Of a DNA stretch of 64,000 nt, positions 1-8,800 are shown in pieces. Source of the stretch: Vibrio intestinalis (GTDB taxonomy: Bacteria; Pseudomonadota; Gammaproteobacteria; Enterobacterales; Vibrionaceae); contig NZ_JANAVY020000009.1 in NCBI RefSeq assembly GCF_025195085.2, forward strand, positions 62,001 through 126,000, given 5' to 3'. Positions within the stretch are counted from its first letter, which is position 1, and each line of letters starts with the position of its first letter. The position numbers were made by a program, and so were the translations under genes. The notes under the pieces are model-generated. The model made no database searches, was not told the DNA's origin, and saw only the letters and a program-made list of their open reading frames with translations.

Positions 1-1
1 A

Positions 2-3000
2 ACTCGTCGTGCGTTCTACCAATACCACGCGAACATCATGGAACCATGGGATGGCCCAGCATCAGTATGTTTTACTGATGGTGTTCAAGTAGGTGCAACC
101 CTTGACCGTAACGGTCTGCGTCCTTCTCGCTACACAGTAACTAAAGATGACTTCCTAGTGATGGCGTCTGAGTCTGGCGTAGTTGAAATCGAGCCTGAGA
201 ACGTTGAGTTCCGTGGTCGTCTGCAACCAGGACGCATCTTTGTTGCTGACCTAGAGCAAGGCCGCATCATTTCTGATGAAGAAGTGAAAGATGGTATTGC
301 AACTGCTCAACCATACGAAAAATGGGTAGCAGAAAACCTACTAAGCCTAAATAAACTTCCAGAAGCGGATAACGTTCATAGCCAACCATCTCCTGAGCGC
401 CTATTGCACCGTCAACAAGCGTTTGGCATCAGCTCAGAAGAAGTGAACGAAATCATCGTGCCAATGGCGAAAGAAGGTAAAGAGCCGCTTTCTGCTATGG
501 GTGCTGACTGGCCTTTGGCTGTGCTTTCACACCAATCTCAGCATCTAGCTAACTACTTTAAACAGCTGTTCGCGCAGGTAACCAACCCACCTATCGACCC
601 GATTCGTGAACGTATGGTGATGTCGCTGAACACTTACATTGGTAAAGATCAGAACTTACTGGCTGAGTCACCTGTTCACTGTCGTAAAGTAGAACTTGAG
701 TCACCGGTTATCTCAAACGCTGAGCTAGAAAAGCTACGTGCGATTGATAACGAGCACTTACAAGCGAAAACGCTCGATATCGTTTTCCAAGCCAATGAAG
801 ACCAAGGCAAGCTAGAGCGCGCTCTAAAACGTATTTGCCAATACGCAGAAGATGCGGTGATTGATGGTTACTCAATCATCCTACTGACTGACCGTGCGGT
901 TAACTCTAACCACGCAGCGATTCCAGCAATGCTGGCCGTTGGTGCAGTTCACCACCACCTAATCCGTAAAGGTTTACGCGCGAAATGTGGCATTGTGGTT
1001 GAAACCGGTGACGCACGTGAAACGCACCACTTCGCAACCCTAGTCGGTTACGGTGCAAACGCAGTTAACCCATACCTAGTGACTGAAACACTGGTTGATC
1101 TTCAACGTCGTAAGAAGCTTGATCCAGAAGCCTCGCTAGAAAGCCTATTTGATAACTATCGTAAAGGTGTCAATGGCGGTCTATTGAAGATCTTCTCTAA
1201 GATGGGCATCTCAACACTGCAATCTTACCAAGGCGCACAGATCTTCGAAGCGCTCGGTATTCACAAGTCAGTGGTTGATAAATACTTCACAGGTACTGTT
1301 TCACGCATCCAAGGTCTAACCCTAGACGATATCGCTAAAGAAGTATTGATTCGTCACCGTGTGGGTTACCCAACACGTGAAATCCCAATTCAAATGCTGG
1401 ATGTGGGCGGTGTTTACCAGTGGAAACAGCGTGGTGAAAAACACCTGTTTAACCCAGAAACAATTTCACTATTGCAAGAGTCGACTCGCAACAAGAACTA
1501 CGCTCAGTTCAAGCAGTATGCCGATGCCGTAGATAAACAAGGTGACAACGCAGTTACTCTACGTAGTCAGCTTGAGTTCATTAAGAACCCAGCAGGTTCA
1601 ATCCCACTTGAAGACGTTGAACCAATTGAAAGCATCGTGAAACGCTTTGCAACAGGTGCAATGTCATTTGGCTCTATCTCTTACGAAGCGCACTCTACGC
1701 TAGCAGTAGCGATGAACCGCCTCGGCGCGAAGTCTAACTCGGGTGAAGGTGGTGAAGACCCAACTCGTTTTGAGCGCAAAGAGAATGGCGATTGGGAACG
1801 TTCAGCGATCAAACAGGTAGCATCAGGCCGCTTCGGTGTAACGTCTTACTACCTAACTAACTCTGATGAAATTCAGATTAAGATGGCGCAAGGTGCGAAA
1901 CCAGGCGAAGGTGGTCAGCTACCGGGCGATAAAGTTGATGATTGGATCGGTGCAACACGTCACTCCACTCCAGGAGTTGGCCTAATTTCACCACCACCTC
2001 ACCACGATATCTACTCAATCGAAGATTTAGCGCAGCTTATCTACGACTTGAAAAACGCAAACCGCGCAGGCCGCGTCAACGTGAAACTGGTATCGGAAGC
2101 AGGTGTCGGTACGATTGCCTCTGGCGTAGCAAAAGCCAAAGCTGATGTTGTACTGATTGCAGGCTTCGATGGCGGTACTGGCGCATCTCCGATGTCGTCT
2201 ATTCGTCATACGGGTCTACCTTGGGAACTCGGTCTAGCAGAAACGCATCAAACGCTGCTGAAAAACGGCCTACGTAACCGTATCGTCGTTCAGGCGGATG
2301 GCCAAATGAAGACTCCTCGCGACCTAGCAGTGGCAACACTACTTGGTGCTGAAGAGTGGGGTGTTGCCACAGCGGCACTTGTGGTTGAAGGCTGTATCAT
2401 GATGCGTAAGTGTCATAAGAACACTTGTCCAGTTGGTATCGCAACGCAAAACAAAACTCTTCGTGAGCGCTTTGATGGCCGCGTAGAAGATGTTGTGACT
2501 TTCTTCCAGTACATGGCTGAAGGCCTACGTGAAATCATGGCAGAGCTTGGCTTCCGTACTATCGATGAGATGGTTGGCCAAGGTCAGAAGATGAAACTTC
2601 GTCAAGACATTAGTCACTGGAAATACACTAACCTAGATTTGTCTCCAGTTCTGCACGTAGAACAAGCGCGTGAAGCGGATGGTATCTACAACCAGACAGT
2701 ACAAAACCACAACCTAGAAGAAGTGTTAGACCGTAAGCTGATTCAAGCGGCGATTCCTGCGCTTGAAAAAGGTGAAGCTGTCGATGCGGCGTTCCCTATC
2801 ATCAACACAGACCGCTCTGCGGGTACGATGTTGTCGAACGAAATCTCGAAAGTGTACAAAGACCAAGGTCTACCTCAACCAATGAACGTCAAGTTCACCG
2901 GTTCTGCAGGTCAATCTTTCGGTGCATTCCTTGCTAAAGGGGTGAAGTTTGAAGTAGAAGGCGACGCGAACGACTACTGGGGTAAAGGCCTTTCGGGCGG

Positions 3001-3535
3001 TACACTAGTGCTCTACCCAGATGCTAAATCAAGCATCGTACCAGAAGATAACATTGTGGTGGGTAACGTATGTTTCTACGGTGCAACCTCTGGTGAATCC
3101 TTCATTCGCGGTCTAGCGGGCGAACGTTTCTGTGTACGTAACTCAGGCGCGAAAGTCGTCGTTGAGGGTGTGGGTGACCACGGTTGTGAATACATGACTG
3201 GCGGCGCGGCTATCATCCTTGGCTCTACAGGTCGTAACTTCGCGGCAGGTATGAGTGGCGGTGTAGCTTACGTGTGGGATAAGTCGGGTGACTTTGAATC
3301 TAAGCTAAACCCAGAACTTGTCGACCTAGACCCTATCGAGCAAGAAGATAAAGACCTACTACTCGACATGCTAACCAAGCATGTTCAATTCACAGGAAGT
3401 GAAGTGGCTCAGTCTTTCCTAGACAACTTTGAAGTAAGTCTGCAAAGCATGGTGAAAGTAATGCCACGTGATTACAAAGCAGTTCTTCAAAGACGTAAGG
3501 CAGAGGCACAACAAAAAGAAGCGGAGGCAGTGTAA
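2..3535 (+). CDS. gltB: Glutamate synthase [NADPH] large subunit, 3' part (5' end outside window)
   Basis: Large subunit of NADPH glutamate synthase, which makes two glutamates from glutamine and 2-oxoglutarate in the cytoplasm. The reading frame is open from base 2, so the gene starts upstream; about 1178 codons are visible and, compared with a family length near 1490, most of the N-terminal glutamine amidotransferase domain is missing. Visible in order are the central domain, the FMN/2-oxoglutarate domain (GAMSFGSIS near 1659, then the GEGGEDP and PPPHHD segments), the 3Fe-4S cysteines with the usual C-x5-C-x4-C spacing (codons at 2393, 2411, 2426), and the C-terminal GXGXG beta-helix domain. 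The stop codon overlaps the gltD start by one base (TAATG), implying translational coupling. Confidence 0.97.
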   Translation, partial: TRRAFYQYHANIMEPWDGPASVCFTDGVQVGATLDRNGLRPSRYTVTKDDFLVMASESGVVEIEPENVEFRGRLQPGRIFVADLEQGRIISDEEVKDGIATAQPYEKWVAENLLSLNKLPEADNVHSQPSPERLLHRQQAFGISSEEVNEIIVPMAKEGKEPLSAMGADWPLAVLSHQSQHLANYFKQLFAQVTNPPIDPIRERMVMSLNTYIGKDQNLLAESPVHCRKVELESPVISNAELEKLRAIDNEHLQAKTLDIVFQANEDQGKLERALKRICQYAEDAVIDGYSIILLTDRAVNSNHAAIPAMLAVGAVHHHLIRKGLRAKCGIVVETGDARETHHFATLVGYGANAVNPYLVTETLVDLQRRKKLDPEASLESLFDNYRKGVNGGLLKIFSKMGISTLQSYQGAQIFEALGIHKSVVDKYFTGTVSRIQGLTLDDIAKEVLIRHRVGYPTREIPIQMLDVGGVYQWKQRGEKHLFNPETISLLQESTRNKNYAQFKQYADAVDKQGDNAVTLRSQLEFIKNPAGSIPLEDVEPIESIVKRFATGAMSFGSISYEAHSTLAVAMNRLGAKSNSGEGGEDPTRFERKENGDWERSAIKQVASGRFGVTSYYLTNSDEIQIKMAQGAKPGEGGQLPGDKVDDWIGATRHSTPGVGLISPPPHHDIYSIEDLAQLIYDLKNANRAGRVNVKLVSEAGVGTIASGVAKAKADVVLIAGFDGGTGASPMSSIRHTGLPWELGLAETHQTLLKNGLRNRIVVQADGQMKTPRDLAVATLLGAEEWGVATAALVVEGCIMMRKCHKNTCPVGIATQNKTLRERFDGRVEDVVTFFQYMAEGLREIMAELGFRTIDEMVGQGQKMKLRQDISHWKYTNLDLSPVLHVEQAREADGIYNQTVQNHNLEEVLDRKLIQAAIPALEKGEAVDAAFPIINTDRSAGTMLSNEISKVYKDQGLPQPMNVKFTGSAGQSFGAFLAKGVKFEVEGDANDYWGKGLSGGTLVLYPDAKSSIVPEDNIVVGNVCFYGATSGESFIRGLAGERFCVRNSGAKVVVEGVGDHGCEYMTGGAAIILGSTGRNFAAGMSGGVAYVWDKSGDFESKLNPELVDLDPIEQEDKDLLLDMLTKHVQFTGSEVAQSFLDNFEVSLQSMVKVMPRDYKAVLQRRKAEAQQKEAEAV

Positions 3536-5004
3536 TGGGTAAGCCTACTGGATTTTTAGAGCATGGTCGCGAGCTTCCAAAGAAGCTCGACCCAACCGTA
3601 CGAATTCAAAACAACAAAGAATTCGTACTCAACGAAGAATTTGGTGAGAAGATTGGTACGCAAGCTTCTCGCTGTATGGACTGTGGTGTGCCGTTTTGTC
3701 ATAACGGCTGCCCTATTGGCAACATCATTCCTGAATTCAACGATGCGGTTTACCGTGATAGCTGGGAAGAAGCTTGGAACATTCTAAGCTCAACCAATAA
3801 CTTCCCTGAGTTCACAGGCCGCGTATGTCCTGCTCCTTGTGAAAGTGCTTGTGTCTTGGGTATCAACCAAGACCCAATCACCATCTGTAACATCGAGAAA
3901 ACCATCGTAGAGACGGCTTACCGCGAAGGATACGCGAAGCCAAAAACACCACGTTCTCGCACTGGTAAAACAGTAGCCATTATCGGTAGTGGCCCAGCAG
4001 GCCTTGCCGCGGCAGAGCAGCTTAATAGCGCTGGCCACACTGTGACAGTATTTGAGCGTGATGAAAAAGTCGGTGGTCTACTTCGCTTTGGTATCCCTGA
4101 TTTCAAACTCGGTATGGATGTCATCGACCGTAAAGTGAACCTGATGGCTGAAGCGGGCGTTGAGTTCAAAGTGAACCAACACGTCGGTGTGGATGTGAAC
4201 GCTCAGCAACTACGTCAAGAATACGATGTTGTACTACTGACTGGCGGTTCTACAGTGCCACGCGATCTGCCAGTTCCTGGCCGTGAGCTAGATGGCGTTT
4301 ACTTTGCGATGCAGTTCCTTGCGCAAAACAACCGTCGTGCCAACGACATGGATCTGAAAACCGAAGAAATTCACGCGAAAGATAAGCACGTTGTGGTTAT
4401 TGGTGGTGGTGATACCGGTTCTGACTGTGTGGGTACATCTAACCGTCATGGTGCGAAGAGTATTACTCAGGTTGAAATCATGCCGATCCCACCAGAGAAA
4501 CGCCCAGCAAACATGCCTTGGCCACAATATCCAATGATCATGCGTACTTCGACTTCGCACGAAGAAGGGGTTGATCGTCACTGGAATATCTTAACTAAAG
4601 AGTTCATCGGTAACGATAAAGGTGAAGTAACCGGTCTTCGTATCGCTGACATCGTTTGGCAAGATGCGAAAGAAGGTGAGCGTCCGAGCTTCAATGAAGT
4701 GGAAGGCAGCGAGCGAGTAATTCCATGTGATATGGCTTTCCTTGCAATGGGCTTCTTACACCCAGAACCAACAGGTGTTCTGGCTCAGCTAGACATCGGA
4801 CTTGATGACCGCGGTAACGTGGCAACGAATGGTTTTGCAACCAATCAACAAGGTGTATTTGCCGCAGGTGATATGCGAACTGGTCAGTCTCTGGTTGTTC
4901 GTTGTATCAATGAAGGCCGTGAATGTGCTCGCGCAATTGATGACTACCTCATGGGTGGCACCAACTTAGAAGCAAAAGCTAATTCACTCATGCTTTCAGC
5001 ATAA
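3535..5004 (+). CDS. gltD: Glutamate synthase [NADPH] small subunit
   Basis: Beta subunit of glutamate synthase: it oxidises NADPH on FAD and passes electrons through 4Fe-4S centres to GltB. The 489 aa length is close to the family norm. The N-terminal cysteine clusters are present (C47, C50, C55, C59 and C98, C102, C106), followed by an FAD-binding GSGPAGLAAAE motif at about residues 151-161 and an NADPH-binding GGGDTGSD motif near residue 288. It overlaps the gltB stop by one base, as expected for a 1:1 complex. A hairpin with a T-run follows at 5060, so gltBD probably ends here. Confidence 0.97.
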   Translation: MGKPTGFLEHGRELPKKLDPTVRIQNNKEFVLNEEFGEKIGTQASRCMDCGVPFCHNGCPIGNIIPEFNDAVYRDSWEEAWNILSSTNNFPEFTGRVCPAPCESACVLGINQDPITICNIEKTIVETAYREGYAKPKTPRSRTGKTVAIIGSGPAGLAAAEQLNSAGHTVTVFERDEKVGGLLRFGIPDFKLGMDVIDRKVNLMAEAGVEFKVNQHVGVDVNAQQLRQEYDVVLLTGGSTVPRDLPVPGRELDGVYFAMQFLAQNNRRANDMDLKTEEIHAKDKHVVVIGGGDTGSDCVGTSNRHGAKSITQVEIMPIPPEKRPANMPWPQYPMIMRTSTSHEEGVDRHWNILTKEFIGNDKGEVTGLRIADIVWQDAKEGERPSFNEVEGSERVIPCDMAFLAMGFLHPEPTGVLAQLDIGLDDRGNVATNGFATNQQGVFAAGDMRTGQSLVVRCINEGRECARAIDDYLMGGTNLEAKANSLMLSA

Positions 5005-5059
5005 TCTCTATTGGCGGGATAACGCTATTCCGCCACTCTTTCCTTCCGTCTATAGTTTT

Positions 5060-5085
5060 GACCAGCCTTGCGCTGGTCTTTTTTA
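5060..5085 (+). terminator. Rho-independent terminator after gltBD
   Basis: GACCAGC pairs with GCTGGTC around a 5-base loop and is followed by a run of T. A second weaker hairpin (GGCGG...CCGCC) lies just upstream, near 5014-5035. Confidence 0.75.
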
Positions 5086-5176
5086 TTCACTCTTTTCTCT
5101 AACTCTCTGATCGCCACTTCCACCCGCTACGTAATTTGCTACACTGAAAAAGCTTGATAATTCAGGGAAAATACAA

Positions 5177-5605
5177 ATGCGTTCATATCTAATCCCCTTT
5201 ACTTCGCTATTCATTCTTGCCGGATGTAGCCAAGGAGAACAAAGCATGGCGAGCAAAATCAATCAACTTTGTGGCGATAAACCTAACTGCGTTTCTACGT
5301 TAGACGACAGAGAAAAGCATCAAATTGCGCCCTTCACACTCAAACCTGATGTCACCATCGACCAAATAGAACAAATCGCGCTGCAATTACCCGGTGCGAA
5401 AACCGCAGACAAACAGTCTGATTACCTACGCATCGAGTGCACCAGTAAAATTATGAAGTTCGTCGATGACTTAGAGTTAAAAATCGACGGCAACCAACTA
5501 CTGGTTCGTTCTGAGTCTCGGGTTGGTTATTCAGATTTTGGAGTAAACCGAAAACGCGCAGAGTCACTAAGAGAATCGCTAAATAGTTCAGGATTATTGG
5601 AATAA
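5177..5605 (+). CDS. Small predicted lipoprotein, unknown function
   Basis: 142 aa. The N terminus has a short hydrophobic stretch ending in the lipobox LAGC with the acylated cysteine at residue 17, so it is probably exported and lipidated; the next residues (S, Q) do not include the aspartate typical of inner-membrane retention, so outer-membrane sorting is plausible. The mature part has four further cysteines and no domain I recognise. An AGGGA ribosome site precedes the ATG, and a TGCTACACT element resembling an extended -10 lies near 5137. It sits alone between gltBD and the second gltB-like gene on the same strand. Nothing in the sequence links it functionally to nitrogen metabolism. 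Confidence 0.75.
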   Translation: MRSYLIPFTSLFILAGCSQGEQSMASKINQLCGDKPNCVSTLDDREKHQIAPFTLKPDVTIDQIEQIALQLPGAKTADKQSDYLRIECTSKIMKFVDDLELKIDGNQLLVRSESRVGYSDFGVNRKRAESLRESLNSSGLLE

Positions 5606-5644
5606 AGCCACACTCACCACTAAAATTCATTCGATAACAGGCCG

Positions 5645-5742
5645 AAGCATTCTGACAATATAAGCAGAAAAAACGAACAACTATTCATTAACTTTTCGCT
5701 ATCGGGATCTGAAAAATAGGCGATCTTAATCACAGAATGCTT
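5645..5742. repeat. Ten-base inverted repeat upstream of gltB2
   Basis: AAGCATTCTG at 5645-5654 is matched exactly by its reverse complement CAGAATGCTT at 5733-5742, with 78 bases between. It lies in the 293-base gap between the lipoprotein gene and gltB2. The arms could be operator half-sites for a looping regulator or ends of a small vanished element. A separate hairpin, GCAGTG-TTG-CACTGC, lies at 5862-5876 just before the gltB2 ribosome site. No clear promoter was identified in this gap. Confidence 0.4.
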
Positions 5743-5898
5743 GCCATATAGCACCGCTCGTGATAATTATTGAGCCTAATCATAAGAGCGAATCGGAATC
5801 GTTCTCATGTAAAACATAGCTGAAGGCTTCGGCACCGTAGTGATACATGCCAAAGGAACCCGCAGTGTTGCACTGCTAGCAATCAAGGAAATGATCGA

Positions 5899-8800
5899 AT
5901 GAATCAGGAATATCGCTCGCTGTATGATCGCGAGCATGAGCACTCGAGCTGTGGGGTGGGATTCATCACCGATAAAACCGGTGAACAAACCCATGAAATG
6001 CTCTCTCTTGCTCACCAAGCTCTATGCACGATTCCCCACCGTGGCGGCATGAACGCCGAAGGTATTGGTGATGGTGCTGGTGTAAATATCGATTTATCGG
6101 TTAACTTCTATCGCTTTTTACTTGGTCAGCCTCACCTTAATAAAGGTGACTTTGGCGTTGCCAACTTTTTCTTCCCTTTTGACCCATCCAAGTTTGATGC
6201 TGCAAAAGCCCTGATAGAAGAAACCCTGAGCCAATATAGGCTTACCATTCAACTCTGGCGAGAAGTGCCAATCAACCCAGAAGCGGTGAACGCAGCTTCA
6301 TTGCAAGTTCAGCAAACTATTCATCAAGTGGTATTCATCAATGGTGACTCTTCGCGCAACATCGCTGAATTTGAGCAACAGATTAACCTAGCGCTCGGCA
6401 CACTTGAATCGACCGGATTTACTGATGACGCACTTGAAGGTTTTTATCCACTTTCAATGAGTTCAAATACTCAAGTCTACAAAGGTCGTCTAAATTCTTG
6501 GGAAGTGGTGCCCTACTTTGCTGACTTAGCGAATCCAGAACACCAAATTACCACGCTGTTCTTCCACACCCGTTTCTCAACTAACACTGCGCCTGCGACC
6601 ATGATGGCTCAGCCGTTTCGCAGAATGGCGCACAACGGTGAGTTAAACACCGATAAGAAGAACCGATTGAGCGAAGATGCCATCGCGCGTCAGCAGCATA
6701 AAAAAGTTATTTTCCCTAAAGGGCAATCAGATTCTGCTCGTCTAGACCAAACTCTTGCCCGTCGCGTAGTGGAAGATCATCTCGATATCGTCACCGCAGT
6801 ATTGGCCATGATGCCACCAGCATGGGAAAACGATCATAACCTTTCACAACAAGTCCGCGACATGCTGGAATATTTCAGTTTGTCGGAAGAGAAAAACGAT
6901 GGCCCTGCAGCGCTGATCTTCTCTGATGGTCAAAAAGTAGGTGCGCGTCTAGACCGTCTTGGTTTACGCCCACTGCGTAGTGTCGAAACGGATCGTTACC
7001 TTGCGGTAATGAGTGAAGCTGGACAAATTGATTTCCCGGCCGAGCAAATTACCCGCTTTGGCCGCATTCAAGCAGGCGGCATGATCTATTTCGATCACGC
7101 AACAGGCCAATCTTACGAAACGAAAGAGATTCTAGAGAACCTTGCTAAAGAACGTAACTACAGTGCGTTACTTGAGTCAGCACGTATTACTCTCAATGAT
7201 CTTGAATCTTCATCGATTGATGAGGTAACAGAAAACACCGAATTTAGCTCGTACAGCCGCCACGTGGCTTACTCGCTCAACCAAGAGAGTTTCAAATTCT
7301 TCCTCGACCCAATGTTAGAAAACGGCGCAGAAAAGATCACTGCGATGGGTTTTGGTCTCGCACCTAACGTGCTGACCGATGAAGAAGGTGGCATGTCGAA
7401 GTACTTTAGCCAACGTTTTGCTCAGGTGACTAACCCACCATTAGATTCACTACGTGAGTCTGACGGCATGACTTTGCGTGTCGCATTAGGTGCAAAACCA
7501 AACTTCAGCCCACAAGATACAGTGCAACTGGTGTTGCGCTCACCGATTCTTCAACCACAACAACTTGAGCAGATTTTCCAGCAAGATCGCATCAAAATTG
7601 CCACTTTAGACGCTGTTTTCACACCAACACTCAACAGCAGGGAAGATAACACTCAACGCGTTGAGCAAGCGATTCAGCAGCTTTGCGACCAAGTTGAACA
7701 AGCGACCAAAGATCGCTGCGGCATTATCGTATTAAGCGATAAAAACATCGCCAGTGATAAAGCGGCTCTGCCTGCGGTACTTGTGGTAACCGCCGTCAAT
7801 CAGCGCTTAATTAAGAAAGGCCTCCGTTTTGATACCAGTATCGTTTATCAAACGGGTCAGGCGGTGAGCAGCCACGATATTGCCTGCTTACTTGGCTTTG
7901 GTGCATCAGCTATCTGCCCAATATCGGTATTCCACCGAGCGAAAACCTTATCTAACAATCAGAGTGTTGAAACGGGTTTAAACAACTTCCAGAAAGCGTG
8001 TGAAAAATCACTAATGAAGACCATGGGTAAGTTCGGTCTTTGTACTGCGGAAAGTTATATCGGTGGCGAGTTCTTTGAATCCAACTTCTTAGATACTGAC
8101 TCTGACTGTTTAAAGCGTTACTTCCCCAACATCAGCTCACCGGTTGGTGGTGCTCGTTTAGATGATTTGGCATGGAGTGCAGCAAAATGGCACTTCAAAG
8201 CATTGGCGATCAACGAAGAAAACCAAATCCCGCTACTCGGCCTATTTAAAGAGCGTCAAGACGGTGCGGGACACAGCTTTGGTAACACGGCTGTTCGCGA
8301 ATACATCAACATGACTCAAGAGTCTGTTCAGTACGCCAACGATGACCAAGCAGAGAAAGCACTTGAGTCAGCGATCGTCACTAACGATGACCTCGGCTAC
8401 AAAGAACGTGGTTACGACAAACTCACACCAGAGCAGATTGATGCATTTAACGTTACCCCTTCATACCGTTCATTCGCCAACAATCTTTATACTGAACGGG
8501 AATCTCGCCCAGCGACTCTGCGCGACATTCTGTTATTGCCGCTCGATTTTGGCGCAGTGACTACCGTCGAGCAGTTTGCTCACCTACTCGATCGTTTCCA
8601 TTTTGATGGCAACATTGACTACTTGTGGTCTGGCTTAGATGTCGATACACAAGGCGATCACTTTGTCCTAAAGCTGACTAACTCAAACGCCACTGATGCG
8701 TTACAGACAGCTATCGAACAAGCTTGGAGTGAAAAAGTATCGTCAGTGACACGCAATGGCGATGCAATAGAGCTAAAAGCCAAGCCAGAGCTAGCAGGGT

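Noticed and set aside
2-3535. gltB lacking its N terminus as a possible pseudogene
   Set aside because: The frame is open to the window edge and the missing part is simply outside the window.
5891-5902. Three-codon upstream frame (ATG ATC GAA TGA) whose stop overlaps the gltB2 start
   Set aside because: The AAGGA site is only one base from its ATG but nine from the gltB2 ATG, so the ribosome would choose gltB2. Probably chance.
5776-6018. Minus-strand 80-codon frame over the gltB2 start
   Set aside because: It lies across the start of a well-supported gene on the other strand and has no coding signals.
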